Assembly (NCBI GenBank): GCA_013365325.1
Contig: JABVXV010000128.1
Span: 62,001 to 126,000, forward strand
Direction: 5' to 3'
Length of the DNA: 64,000 nt
Source of the DNA: Dipetalonema caudispina
Lineage: Eukaryota; Nematoda; Chromadorea; Rhabditida; Onchocercidae
The position numbers were made by a program, and so were the translations under genes. The notes beneath the pieces were generated by a model. The model did no database searches. It worked only from the letters and a program-made list of their open reading frames with translations, and was not told where the DNA came from. Below, one piece after another: positions 36,516 to 51,187 of this stretch (positions within the stretch are counted from its first letter, which is position 1; each line of letters begins with the position of its first letter).

Positions 36516-39500
36516 TTATTCATCTTGTATATCAAAATTCCACTTGAACCGTTTTGTCAAGAAATTTTTGAATTTTCTAGCTCTTTCTTTTAATGCAGCA
36601 TCCGCTGATTCACAGTCTGCAAATAAATTCAAAAATGAAAGTTCGAAATGATCTCTGGACCTATAAATATTGTATAAGTCAACCTTCACCAATCCTCTTT
36701 ATTCTTAAACAAATCTCGAACTTACTAGAAACCTTATTAAGCCACCGAAAGCTCTCGATCATTTGCCTTCCCACGGTCATACAACTAAATGTATCTCTGC
36801 TTGCGAAACAAAAATTTCCGAGTCTTCATTAGATTCCCTTTGTTAACCTGCCAGCTTAACCCCCTCCCCCCCCCCCCTGTATTTTGTTAGCCCTATTATC
36901 CTACTTGCAAGAAGTACTCAAGTGGGATTCGCAGAAACTTTCAGATCTTCAATTCAAAACTCGAACTACGTAAAATGAATTGAATTTAAAGCGTCACTTC
37001 ACTTACCATTTATGTTTCCGAATAGCCTAGAAAGCGTAGTTGTTAGGAAATTATCCCGCGAAACAATGTCAACAAAAAAGTCTTCGGGACATTCTCTTAA
37101 CTGGAAATGAAGTACCGGTATCAGTGCCATGTACAACTCTTTACGCTCTAAGAGTTCCTTCGTACAGCTGCACAACAAATGAATCAATCGTTTCCACTGT
37201 TCAAAACCTTCATAAACCTATAATCAGTGCGTAGTGAATACTTAAACTTGAAATATTAAAAAACAAAAATAATTATTCGGATGATGAATAAGGACAAGTT
37301 ATCACCTGTCCCATCAGGAAGCACACGAATGCAAACTGCAACTCTCCAAGAAATTCGGACCATTCTTCACTGAGATCAGCAAGAATTTTGCATAACTGCC
37401 AACTTCGATCCAATGGATTCTCTGCATCAGTTGAAACAGCCTAAAATGGTTTTTAGCATATGAAATCAGTTTTACGGATATGAATTCTCTTGTTGAATTT
37501 TGGAACAATCCTGACCCAGTCTTAAATCAAACCATTTACCCTACGATTTTTCCATTATGTTTCATACACATTTTTCCCACAATAAAAAAAATATTTGAAA
37601 ATTGAAAAAGTCGTTACAACACTGTGAAAAGTAATGAATCCACGAAATAACTGGTCAAATATAAAAGTCTTTATCAAATGAAATTTAAGGAAAAGTCGGG
37701 TAAATCAAGTAAACAAAATGGTAAATGTTTCTATTTCTATAGTATCCCCCATTAATCACCAGAAAAAGGAAAAAAAGAAAATTGTGGAATAACTAACAAT
37801 AATAAAAGTTGTACCTACCACGGAATGTAGAGGAAGTTCCGTAAAACGTATTTGAAAACCCTCCCTAATCCTCATAATAGGAAGACCTTCTTCATCCACA
37901 AATCGTATCCTAGTCGGATGATCACGATCAACACAAGATGACGGATGTCCATGTACCTAGAAATGTGACAAGTGCTATTTTTCTAGTGGTATTTGCTTTT
38001 TCACAAGGTTCCACACATAGCAATAACAACCCTTTTAAATATGAAATAAAAATTCCAAAATTACATTATCATTTTTCGAATTCAAGATTGCTGTTGGCAT
38101 TCATTAGCAGTGCGTAACGATTAGAAAAATTACAATAATAACATCAACAGAATTCATTTGAAGAATAAATATACGCTGAGTAGCATTACTAGACTGGACC
38201 TCCCTTATGCATATCTTTTACAGAAAGATACATCCCGAAATAATGGAAATATTGACAAACATGAAAATGACACAGAAACATTGTCAATTAAACAAGGTAG
38301 AAATCGAGCAGAAAGAAACGAAATTAAAGGAATGATCAAAAGTATGGACAAGACATTGGAAGGTTGAATAAAATTTTGAGAAATAATGAGGTTTCTCACA
38401 GATAATGGATCATGCCGCAATAGAAAAATTCTTGAAAAATGGACTAACACCCTCTTTTTCCATCATTTCGGTCTCCAAAGTAACCAATTCGGCCTGACCC
38501 GTTATACGACTACATTGATTTTCAGGTCGTAATCTTTCCACCGTCTTTTCTGTAAAATTAAAGTCTGCTAAAAGAGATCAGATGAAAGTTGCCTATATAT
38601 GATCAAAAAAAAGGAGTAATATGAGAAAATGTAAAATGCATTTTAAGATATAAATATTGACGACTGCAGTGTGCAAGTAAACAAACGCACGAACCTGTAA
38701 TATGATTGCTGAGGGAAAACCAACTTCGGTATGTTTCGAAAGGATACGGTGCTAGGCCATCGTCCATCGACTTCAAGTTTGAACGTATCCTTTCTATCTA
38801 AAACCCAAAATTCAAATCCAATGAGATCAACAGATCGGGACATTAACTTTGTCCACTACAGTTCGCATTCAAATGCAAGGAAATAACTGAGAAAAAATGA
38901 CACAAAGAATCATTTTAATTCCGCCCAAAATATACCTCATAACTAATAAAGGGAAACGTCAAAAATTTCAAATTATCTGACTTACAAGACACGCTGTTTT
39001 CCAATCAGAAAAGGTAGCACAAGGAATTCGAAATATTATTTATTAAATAAATAATAAGTATTTATACTAGAAATACTCACAGTAATAACATCGAAGCAAT
39101 AACTGCTCTGCATAAAAAAGATTACCAATACTGTCCAGTTATTCAAATTAATGCATCTCAGAGCGATTGTGCAAAATCACATTAAACGCAGTTATAAATG
39201 GATCTCCTAAAACGGACTCATGAATTATTTAATGAGTCTTTAAACTCGTAAGCAACTGATGATTACCTCATCTGCAGAACATGGCTCAATTATCATATCT
39301 TCACGTATCGGATCCCATTTACGTAACAAAATTTCCTTTTCCTTAAAATGGTGGAAAAATCCAATGCGTGGTGCGGTCTTCACGCTGAAGAAAATGAAAT
39401 GAACGCCCGGGGGGATCATCTTTAAACCGAGAAATTTCGACCCCACACGCCACGACTTGTAATCGATGCCGAATTCCGTTGTTTGAGGTACATTGAGGAA

Positions 39501-39814
39501 AACCTGCAAAATTTCCATGTTTATATCTACTCATCATTGAACTCCATTTTCATGTGGCATGGATTAAGTGTACGACCTAAGGAAATGAATCAGATCAATT
39601 GGCAACAGTGCATGGACATCGTCTTATGTTAGAATTTTAGAACTATGTGATCCACTTCGACTAATTAAGCAGTAACTAATTTAATCAAAATATCACCTAC
39701 CATGAATGCACCATTTTCGTACAGATGATTAACAAGACTTGAAGGCATATCCGATGCAGATGTTGTACATATAGATGCTGCAACGGATACCGCATTTGCA
39801 CTATTGTTTATCAT
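36516..39814 (-). CDS. AAR2: AAR2 splicing factor homolog (U5 snRNP assembly)
   Basis: Eight exons (minus): 39701-39814, 39267-39503, 38695-38797, 38449-38549, 37819-37956, 37306-37440, 37007-37217, 36516-36616; they join in frame to 379 residues (human AAR2 has 384). AAR2 binds PRP8 during cytoplasmic U5 snRNP maturation and holds off BRR2 until nuclear import. Diagnostic segments are VPQTTEFGIDYKSWRVG, LGLKMIPPGVHFIFFS and APRIGFFHHF in the N-terminal domain, APYPFETYRSWFSLSNHIT in the linker, and LGELQFAFVCFLMGQVYEGF, ECPEDFFVDIVSRDNFL and FLTKRFKWNF in the C-terminal helical domain. The human protein has the same blocks in the same order. The N-terminal 35 residues (Ser/Ala-rich) have no counterpart that I can place. 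A TCTTCAG acceptor lies about 20 bp before the ATG. Open frames at 38643-38843 and 39343-39537 are shadows in other frames. Confidence 0.94.
36861..36877 (-). repeat. poly-C/poly-G tract in AAR2 intron 7
   Basis: Five C, a T, then about ten C on the plus strand; on the AAR2 sense strand this is G10-A-G5. It stands out in AT-rich DNA and could fold as a G-quadruplex in the intron RNA. Confidence 0.7.
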
Positions 39815-40388
39815 GAGGAGTTAAGGTTATTCTGAAGATTTATGATCCAGTCTGCAAAATATGTATAAGTAAATTAGTCTTCGAAAACTTCATTCTAAAT
39901 ATCATTTATGCATATTGTATTCTTACAAACATGGTACTAGATACCATAGAAACAACAAAAAACTAATTAATTTAACAATACTAATAACACCCCTCCTCCC
40001 CCACCCCCACCCCCGCAATATCACCCTAAACCTGAAACCGGAAGCGTATCCAATTAATACGGCCCGCAAATGAAATAGCTTGCAATTATTTGCAATATTA
40101 TAGATTTCGCAATGATAATTAAATTTCAGATTATCATTCCTTATCATACAGATTTAATTGTCATTAATTTATGAGATGACAATAACCATATTTTTCAACT
40201 CATCGTGTCCCATCTTAAGCATTTCATAATGCAGGCATCATGTTATATCCTTTAATCAATCTCTATCTAATGCACACTTGCAAAACAATTTTCCAACACA
40301 TAAACAGATAAAAATTTGCATATTAAATTAATGAAAATTTAGTATAAAAATTTCAAAAGATATCAAGACAATCATTGCTGCATTCATT
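39815..40388. promoter_or_regulatory. divergent promoter interval between AAR2 and the secreted-protein gene
   Basis: A 574-bp interval separates the start codons of AAR2 (-) and the secreted-protein gene (+). Everything needed to start both transcripts, or to trans-splice them, is expected here. The G-quadruplex motif at 39990-40015 sits in it. Confidence 0.6.
39990..40014 (-). promoter_or_regulatory. canonical G-quadruplex motif upstream of AAR2
   Basis: C runs at 39990-39993, 39998-40002, 40004-40008 and 40010-40014, so the minus strand reads G5-T-G5-T-G5-AGGA-G4. This meets the four-run, short-loop rule for a stable parallel G-quadruplex. It is on the AAR2 coding strand, about 180 bp before its ATG. 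A role in transcription is inference. Confidence 0.8.
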
Positions 40389-43300
40389 ATGCGCTGTAAT
40401 TTCGTTTTATCGGTGATTCTTGTGGGCGCTTTTGTCATCAATATCATTGTAGCTAAACGACCATTCAATGCCGTAAGTTGTTTGATCTTTGCAAAGATTA
40501 TGCTGCATTTTAATTGTAATATTTTCGTATGTCTTCAGAGAAGCCATATAAAGATGAAATGGATAGGTTATCTGATCCTGAAATATTACAGTTCCTAGTC
40601 TGTACAATATTCTTCCAGATTTTATTTTGATAAAATCGCAATTTCTTTTATTCCCTCTATGAACTATTATAAGTTCTATTATGAAGAGTTAAAAATGCAC
40701 TATAATTCCCTCTCCGCAACCCGTGATTAACCTTTTGAAAACGGTTCCAATCCTGCTCATCCTTATCTTCGTTATGAATAAATAATTAAAGAAACAAGCA
40801 CTCTTAATACCATAGAATGTTTATATTAATTATAAAATTAGATTGTTAATCGCTTTATTGCCTTCATTTTACGTTAAATTGACCTCACTCGAAAGTATTT
40901 AATGGCCTTAGCTTAAAAAAAAAAAAAAACAACTTGAACTTTGTCTTACCCTTAACATAGCAGTAGATTGCTACAATCAGCTATACACATACCAAGAAAT
41001 GATCACTAAAAGTCCATCGATTATCCGATCAGCTATTAATGATTTAATTATTCCTGAAAACTATAGAAATAATAGCGGAAAACGCTTCACAATCACAATG
41101 CAAAAAAAAAAAAAAAACGTACATGCAAAGTCACATATACATATATGTGCATACTGTTGACGTCCACATCCACGCAGTTTCACGTAAATCGAGAAATTCG
41201 ATTTGCTGGGCATCGTTTTTAGTGTTATCGAGATATCGGATAGGCCCTTCTCTCTTCGAATAATCCAACCTTTTGTATCAGATCAACTCATTTTAGTTAT
41301 CGGTGATGATGATCGAATTTCCTGATTGATTAGAAAAAAGATAACTTATAAAGTAACCTTCTCTTTCTTCTTATCAATTTGTTCCTCATATTCTGAGCTA
41401 CTTTTATCACTGATCACATTCTCTAACCTACTTCTTCATATAAGGTTGATCAACCATATCAACAGATCAAGGTTATTATAGCGAGGATATTCGGAAATCG
41501 ATGAAAAGGGTTATATGAAAATACATGTAAAAGATGGAATTCAACCAGGTGAACAAATTCGGTTCCTTGCTCGTCGTTTTCCGAACATTGATGCAAGCGC
41601 GTAAGTGATTATGTTTAAATTATAGGATTAAAAGTCCGGGAAGAAATTATTATAAACTAATTTTGTATTCCTTGATAGGATTAACTTAATATTATCATTA
41701 TCATTAACTTCATTAACTTTTTATCAAAATGATTAGCATTAGAGATGATCTTAATTTTAATCCATAACTGGAATTTATTTATGATAATAACCATTTAAAC
41801 AGACTTTTTTTCCCACTATCTCTACCATTTGTTCCATTAAATCTATTCAACTATGCAGTAAATTTGGCTGACAAGAAAAACGAAGGAAGTAAAGCAAGGG
41901 AAATGCAAAGCATTAATTTATTAAGTAACTAAACTGACTGATACGATCGGCTTTTGAATAAAGAATTCTACGATCAACTTCTGATCAGCCTATACTTATC
42001 CAAACTCATTCCATTCAAGTTTTCTCTTTTATTCTAAAATATTGAAAGTTGCATATTTCATTTAATGCCTTCTCCATTTCTATACTTTTGTTCCTTCAGA
42101 AGGATGTATGAAATGTTGTAGAACAGGGCCTAGATCAAGATATCAGTGAAAACAGCCAATACAAGATTTTGTTGAATCATTCGTCATGATAACAATCAAT
42201 TAAAAATTTATTCTATAGCATATGAGATTTTTAATGTTGAATCTTTTATATATATTTAATGTTACGGATGTATTTTCCGCTCTAAAAAGTTAATGAAAAT
42301 GCTAACAAAATGTGGTAATATAATAATTATCAAGCAGGGAAGGTTATGAAATATGAATTCTTATCAGAGGTTGTTGAATTCCAATTGGAAAAGAATTAAT
42401 GCAAATTTAAAAATTCTTCTAGCTTCGACATAATTCAAATAGGATATTTGAAAGAAGGTGAAAGTTTGACCTTATCACATGGTCTTGGCAATTTTTTGCC
42501 CAAATATCCATTTTGGTTCGATCGTGCAAAATATATGATGTCTATAAGAATCATTCATTGGATATATGAGAAAAAAATCGTAGTAACCAGGAAACTTTAC
42601 AACTCGACTGATGTTTGTTGTTGTTGATCATTTCTTTGCTTAATTGTATTATGAAGAACTTTCAAATAATAGCATCTACAGATGTATGATCTTCTTCAAC
42701 GATATTATCGTTATTAGCTGATCAATTATTCCACATGATTAATGATAATGATGAATGACGATGCTTACAGTTTAAAGCAATCGGCTTTTTTCAAGAACCA
42801 GAACAATTTGTTTATTCACATGAAGGATATTACACGGAGCTAGTTTATGTAATTGGATATTCTGATCAAATTGTTGATCATTCTCATTACTTCTATGTTC
42901 ACGGAGAAAAAAAGTTTAAACTTGATGTGAGCATTGCTACTAATAATTATTCATACAACTTTTGATTCAAATTTAATTTTTTTTATTTCCAAAGTTTCAA
43001 CTTGTTAAATTCAATTCCTATTAAAAATTTCATTTTCATCATTATTTGCATATCTTTTCCTTGTTCATTGATCAAAAAATCTTTATTGTCTTAATAAAAA
43101 TGTTGAAGCATCGTTTTCAATACCAAATATATTTTGTTTTTCTTTTTTTTGATAACTTAAAAATGAGGAAATTTCCTTGCATATCATTTACCATAACTGA
43201 CATTTTTTTTTCGAAAGCAAGCAACTTTATTTTCTTTCTTTTTCATTAATTTAATTTTGTTTTTCTTTTGTTCTAGCATTTTAAAATCCCAAGCGATACA

Positions 43301-45201
43301 TTCAACGTGAACGCTCCAACCCTTTTTCAAAAGGCGGTTAGTTTACAAAATACTGTTGAAGCATATCGAAATTATTTGGGTAAACCAAGTTCATTCCACG
43401 GTGATACGGATCAATTGATCCTGGAATCGATGGGTTCACCAATGCCATACCATGCCATATTTGACTTTGGTGGTTTTTATATAGGTAAGCTTTTTCACAT
43501 TATTATTAGTTAATTTCTAACGATATCGTAAGTAATATAATTGCTAACTAATTGTTAAGGAAAATCAAGAATTTATATTTCAAAAGTCAAAAATTAAAAT
43601 TAGAAGTAGCATCGTTTGCAGTGGTTCATGAATACTTCCTGATCAATTACTACCATTCAAATCATTCCTTTTTTGGTATCCTTGAAGTAGTAAAAAAATT
43701 GCAGTTATTGAATTATTTAACAGTGTTAAATCTTGTAATAAAAAATCTTGCACTAGATTGCCTAATTGACTGATAAAATGATAAGTGATGAATTTGATCA
43801 TTTAATTGAACATTTTTATTCCTTTCAAAAAAAAAAATTCATTAGCTGTAATTTTTTCGTTTTTACTAAGAGAAAAAGCGAGAGAATAAGACAGAAAGGC
43901 GAAAAAAAAAAAAAAAAAACTTCGAAATTTTCTAAAATATACTTACTACTTTCTTTCAAAATGTTCCACATCTTCTATATCCAATTTTCTCTTACATCTG
44001 AATTTAATTATTCTTTTCAGGTCAACGAGCACATTTTGCTGGTTTTTTCACAAATACCGTTATTGCTGAAATCAAAACCGCTACTAGCACATATGTATTT
44101 TATTTGCATAAAAATAGCGTAAGTAAATATTTGAATATTTTGAATTATTATCAAAATGATATATTTTTACTTTGTTGTTGAATAATCGGTGGAATAATCC
44201 TATAATAATAGTAATATAAAAGACATGATGAAATGTTTTATCATAAGGAATGGAATCAGTTGTGACAGATTCATATCTCCTCAGAATTATCATTTATGCT
44301 TAAAACTACGTAATATATCTTTTACTTAAGTTTTCATTCATAAATTAATGCTTTAATGAATGTTAATCTTAAAAATATCATATTTTGCTCATCTAATTAT
44401 TTAATTCAAATCTTTGCTCTAATTAGATCATTTTTTTCTGTCTTATCTTTCATGCATCGTTTTTTTTTTTTTTTTTGCTAATGAAATTTAATCAAATATC
44501 AAGAAAACTAACACTTACTGACTATTTACCTAATAATAAGATATATATTAATCTAATGTTGTTTGTTTCTTTTTATTTTTGTAATTCAATAAATTGTTCT
44601 TTAGGTATTTCAATTTACCTAAAGAATCTATCAATCATAACCTTTAGGTGGTATTCAACAATGTTACAGTGAAAATTAACGATGATCTGTATAGAAATGA
44701 AATGTTCGATCAAATTGGTAGTATATCATTTGTAAATGCCGGAGAAGCACTGGCGGTTTGTTACTTCTTATTTCGCCCCATTTTTCTTTTATTTTTTGTT
44801 AAACTTTCATAACAATGAATTCTTTATTTTGTACATATATTATATTAATTAGCAATAAATAACATTAACATATTTTACTTTACATAAATTTGTATTAATC
44901 AAACTACAAAAGTTTGTTATTTACAAAATATACCTATTTAGAAGGAAAAAAGAAAAATGATTTCTTTTTTAAACAGATTGTATATAATGTTCCACATCGA
45001 TTTGATTATATGCTTATGCATAATTCAATGTTTTCAAAACAAATGGCACAATTCAATGTAAAATGGGATGGACCAATAACGGAAATTATTCTTTCCGATA
45101 CATTAGCAACAACAAAATCTGACAGCTCAGGATATGATCCGGTTTTTGAAGGCGTAACATTACTTCAACATGTTGATATTGATAATGAAGTGATTGAATA
45201 A
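40389..45201 (+). CDS. unrecognised secreted protein with a cleavable signal peptide
   Basis: Eight exons: 40389-40472, 41482-41600, 42423-42579, 42771-42926, 43277-43484, 44021-44118, 44648-44755, 44977-45201; they join in frame to 384 residues. Residues 1-22 (MRCNFVLSVILVGAFVINII) are a signal peptide; there is no other membrane segment, so it should be exported. I do not recognise the family. The sequence is rich in aromatic residues and alternating hydrophobic strands, suggesting beta-sandwich domains. The segments KIHVKDGIQPGEQIRF near the start and RFDYMLMHNSMFSKQMAQFNV near the end loosely recall galectin strands, but the sugar-binding HxNPR and W..E motifs are not seen. Potential N-glycosylation sites include NVT in exon 7. 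The exon 3 donor is uncertain (42580 or 42583, both in phase). Exon 1 ends at a clean GTAAGT and the following 1 kb intron is the longest. Confidence 0.72.
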
Positions 45202-46496
<1,295 letters not shown>

Positions 46497-46499
46497 GCT

Positions 46500-46566
<67 letters not shown>

Positions 46567-46570
46567 AGCG
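46497..46570 (+). tRNA. tRNA-Asn (anticodon GTT), second identical copy
   Basis: All 74 bases match the copy at 27323-27396, with the same cloverleaf and anticodon GTT. Flanking sequences differ apart from a shared CATTTTGCAAA/CGTTTTGCAAA-like run downstream, which supplies the T4 Pol III stop. The upstream sides diverge at once. Confidence 0.97.
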
Positions 46571-47815
46571 TCATGTGGTCATTTTGCAAAAGTTAAATTC
46601 TAAAAAAACGTATGTTTAAGATAAATGTGTTTGATCGCTTTCACTTCACTGTTTTGCACAACTTTCTTGCTTCTCTGTTATGACAAAATTGAACGTTTCC
46701 GGAATCCAGTCAACTGTTATACTGAGTATGTTTCAGGATTCACTCATCTTTCAATGTGACATACATATTTTCAAAATTCAATAATTTTTCTGACGCAGTA
46801 TATATACTTGTGAAGAATAATTTGCCGGAGTAATTCGCACGATTCAGCAGAAATGAATCTTTTTTACCGGACAAGCGAAGATATTTGCGACAACCGTTAA
46901 TTTTCCGACACATCCCCAAAGCTTAGTCATCTTTTAACAAAGAATCATTGAGAATAAAGCCTCTTTTAATATGATATAAACATTTGTCAATATTGCGATA
47001 TCACCAAAATATCCCCAGAATGCAGTAATTTCATACTATAGTCTTCCGAAGATCATCAATTTTTTCAGTATAATGACATAACACATCGACTTCCAAAATC
47101 CGACCATTTTGCAGAAAAATCTTTCTGGAAATTCTATAACTTCCTGGTAGCAGTACGCATCTTCAGAATTCTGGCAGTCATATCAGATGGTATGTTTCTT
47201 CCTTTCCAACCGAATCATGTCTAATGCAGTAGTTCTTCATTTTAACGGTGAAATATTATTACATACAACTACAGTTCATGCTGTAAATAGTGTTCTTCAA
47301 ACCTTCGTAACGTCTTCCGATACTAACTAAAAGATTTGTAGCTCAACGTTACACGAAGATATCTACTTTCCAACAATTAAGTCACTTAATTAATCCTCAA
47401 ATCATTTCGATCAATCATTCGACATACAAATTTCCTTTCAATCCATCCTAAATGAGAGCTGTAACTAATGTTCAATACTGAACGAAAATAAGTTGTAGGT
47501 GTAAATGAACTGATAATATTTTAAATCATAGATTGATATTATAAATTAATTAAAATTTAAGAGAGAAAAAACTCTCAACAAAAATAAACACGATAATAAA
47601 ATATGAAGTTACACTGCATATTTCTAAATTTAGTCACATCTTCGCATATTATTGCTTCCGAAACACTAAAGCAGTTCGAATTTTTCAGTAGATCGACGTT
47701 AACGTGCTTCGATCCGCAAAAAGGATAGGCAATTAAAATTACAGTTACAGCATATGGTGCAAGTATTTACGATACTCCAATCAGTTCCACTTTTATCTAA
47801 TACATTTTTGAAAAT
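46571..47815. other. intergenic stretch downstream of the tRNA
   Basis: No recognisable exon on either strand. It includes the 3' flank of PYROXD1. Confidence 0.5.
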
Positions 47816-50800
47816 TCAATCAAAATAATCAGCGATCTCAATATTTGGATCCAGAAGGCCTTCTTCCACTTGGCTAATGTCAATTTGGTTCAAAATAAGG
47901 TTTTCAATCGTTTCTTCTAGATCTGTTTCACCGACAAGCACTGCACCTTCAAAAAGATTTATGTTCTGAGAAAAGATCTGACCTTTGGACCACTGATTTG
48001 CATGAAGTTTGACCTTGTAAATGGTAATTATTTGTTAAGTGCTTTCCTGTCGTTATATGTTTGAAAAAAAAAAAAGAAAGAAAAAGAAAAACTTTTCACT
48101 GTTCTGAAATGCAACCAATCTTCCAGTACACGACGAAAATATTATATCACTGTAATCGCAAACCTTGTATACGTCCGTTAGCAATAATAAGTTTCACATA
48201 CTCAACGTCCCTTGTAATACGCAATAATATATGGAATGGTTTCTCTACACCTTCACCATTGAAACGGCCCAGAAATATCACCTGTAAAAATTAATGAAGA
48301 AGATAGTGCAATCGAGTTCTTGAGAAAATAAAGAAGCAAGAAAAGACGGAAAGAAAATAAAAAGTACATACGAATTGGAGAAAATCTTTGCTTTTTATAA
48401 GAAGTAAATTTGGAAAACGCAAGAATGAATTAGAAAAAAGGAGAAATTCTTTTAATGTTCATTTTCACTATTCTTTTTTTGTAATAATACTTTGGTCCTT
48501 TTTAGCGACAGCAGAAGCACAGAAGTTTAAATTTTCCATTCATTCATTGAAGAAATCAAACCTTGTATCCAAAGAAAGATGTCACGTGGGTGAACATTTC
48601 GAAACAAAAATCAAGTGAAATTGCATTTCCAAATACCATTGCTCGACCGCAGTATGCACCCATTTGGCGTGCTTGTGTCCACAACCTCATCTGTACATCA
48701 AATCAAACATTTTTCTGCTAAGACATGTTAATGCTACGGTTCATATGATTAATTTATTCAGAATTCTTTATTTACTGATATATAATTATGGTTAATGCAA
48801 AGAAATCACTCGTTTTTGGAAGTATATGTGGTCGGATGGATTTTTGATTTATAAAGCAGAAAAATATTGTTAGTAAAGGAAGATTCAAAACTGTGACGAT
48901 ATATTCAGATTGAAAATTAGATCAACATTAATAATAGTAACCTGCATCCAATGTTTTGCCCAGGGCCAACTTGCGGTACATACATCGCCACATGCGTATA
49001 CATCTTGAACCGACGACAACATGTGTTCGTCTACAATTATTCCTCCATCATTTGCCAAATTCAACTAAATGAAATAATATATACAGTAGACACTATTCAT
49101 CCCTTATTTACCATGATTGGTTATCAACTGATTATTAAATTCAACGTATATCTGCCAATGATATGAAAAAAAAAAATTGTAAGTGCCTCTAACCAAGCAA
49201 ATAATTCGCATCCTTTTAGGTAACTCTTTGAAAATAATGAAAACTTACCAGATGACAGTCGCGAGCCCAAAGATCAGAATTCGGCTGCACTCCAGTAGCT
49301 TCAATCATCAAGTCGCACCCAATTATTTTCCCATTAGTTAATTCAACATATAAAGGCCATAAACCACTAGAAAAATCATCTTTCTGAACGACAACATTAT
49401 GCGCAATATCCCGAGATACGAATCCTTTCAGTTCGACTTCATAGATTACATGCACTTGTCGATCCTTAATAATACATTAATTGTCATACTATGATGATAT
49501 AACAAGCAAATTACATGTAGGAAAACAAACAAGAACAGCTTTACAGGTTTCACTTTATGTTCTGAATGCTACCCTTTTCATCGCTGCAAGTGCGAAAAAT
49601 ACTTTTCTCAACGTGTATTACAGAGTAATTCTTATCAAGAGATAACTGGAAAATTCGTTCATAAACAAAACACAGATGTCCTTTATAAAAACAGAAGTTA
49701 TGAAAGAAGAAGAAAAAGACTTATATCAGGAAATCAAAGTATACGTAAAAGCTGCAACATACACTAAGAGCTCCGGAGATATCGGCTATTGATGCCCATT
49801 CAGGTCCTAATGCACAACCCAATACGCCACTTTCCTTTTCATTATCCACAGTATATCGATACCTTTTCGATGTTGTATTGCTTGGCTGTTCTTTTCTACA
49901 GCCATTTATGAGCATTGGTTTAAAAAACTCAGCAGCTCCCTCATCAAAAAATGTTGCCGAAATTGAAGAATGGCGTATAGCCCAGATAATCTCGATATTT
50001 TTTAACTCATGCCTAAACAACTGAAATTAAGCAGTGAACTTCGTACAATTCTTACAAAAAGATATGGATTACAGAAGTACTCCCAAAACGGATAAGCACA
50101 TGTTTCTGATGAAGGAACTAAAAGCTAAGCAGTATTACTTCCACTCTTTGTGACAAAATTAAATATTTCAATCAAAACAAATCAGTGTATTTCAAGTAAA
50201 TAATGTTCGAGAAATAAATCGATTTTTGAAAAAATACACAATTTCTGTTGCGATACCGCCATTTCCAACTACCAATACTCGTTTTGCATCCTTAATTCGA
50301 GTCCTCAAACGATCCACGGTTTCCGTATCTCTGATTGAAATGGACAATGCATGTTGAAAGTTCGCCTATAACATTTAACACTATTTTTCCCAAATGATGT
50401 ATCCCTGTCCATTCATTTATTCACCCGCAAAAGGAAAAGTCTCCAAAACATTTACTTTTGGCCGGCCTCCAGTAGCTATACACAATTTATCATACGTAAT
50501 TCTCTGATCATTATCCAATAAAAGTTCCTGAAACAAATTTATATTCAATCAGTCTAATTATAAAATATGGTTACCATAGCGCAAGTTATTTTTTTTAATA
50601 ATTCTGACCCATTAACAGTGAACAATTTATGCATCTAAAAATAAATGAATAACCAAAAAATCACTTTGTCCTTCCAGTTCCAATGAGTCACGGTTGCTTT
50701 CATGAATATAACATCAAGATCAGCAAAGACACTTGACACTGGCTGTTCAGCAATATCAAATAATTCCGTCAACTGACCAATCTAAAAAATTTATAGCAAT

Positions 50801-51187
50801 TTAGAATACTAAAAAAATAAAGAAAATAAAATGTAAAATATATGCGAGAATTACAAAAACTACTAAGCACGACCTTGAACATCGTTTTAATCATTAAATG
50901 AGGAACTATACGAATTATTATGACAATGCAGAGTGGATATGAACCAATAGGATATCATAAAATGAATGAAAATAGTAAGGCATAATTGTTAAGTATTAGG
51001 AATGCAAATAAGTTGCAATTAAAAACAAAGAAGTGGTTACTTTTTGTTGATTAATAACAGTTTTAATCAGTTGACTGCTCGACACGACAATAATTCGAGC
51101 CTTATCATCCATAGCTCGTAATTCTTCTACACAGGATACAGCAGCAACACCACCACCAACTATTACATATGAACAAGAAGAAGCCAT
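47816..51187 (-). CDS. PYROXD1: pyridine nucleotide-disulfide oxidoreductase domain protein 1
   Basis: Eleven exons (minus): 51041-51187, 50665-50781, 50575-50634, 50456-50527, 50240-50365, 49763-50020, 49249-49464, 48942-49064, 48562-48690, 48164-48281, 47816-47946; in frame, 498 residues (human has 500). PYROXD1 is an FAD/NAD(P)H oxidoreductase of nucleus and cytosol that protects the tRNA ligase RTCB from oxidation. The FAD-binding GGG is at 11-13 ([13 protein letters not shown]), the NAD-binding GNGG at 166-169 ([14 protein letters not shown]), and the FAD ribityl-binding YACGDVCT ends at 362. Family-specific blocks include [54 protein letters not shown] and the C-terminal [13 protein letters not shown]. 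No redox CxxC is visible, as in its human counterpart. The ATG is nine bases after a CCAG acceptor. The exon 3 donor (GTAACC at 50574) was chosen by phase and adds about 12 residues relative to human; a GTCAGA donor breaks the frame. Confidence 0.93.

Noticed and set aside
38643..38843. Minus-strand open frame over an AAR2 exon
   Set aside because: The neighbouring frame of the same strand gives the family segment APYPFETYRSWFSLSNHIT and joins both flanking exons in phase; this one is a shadow.
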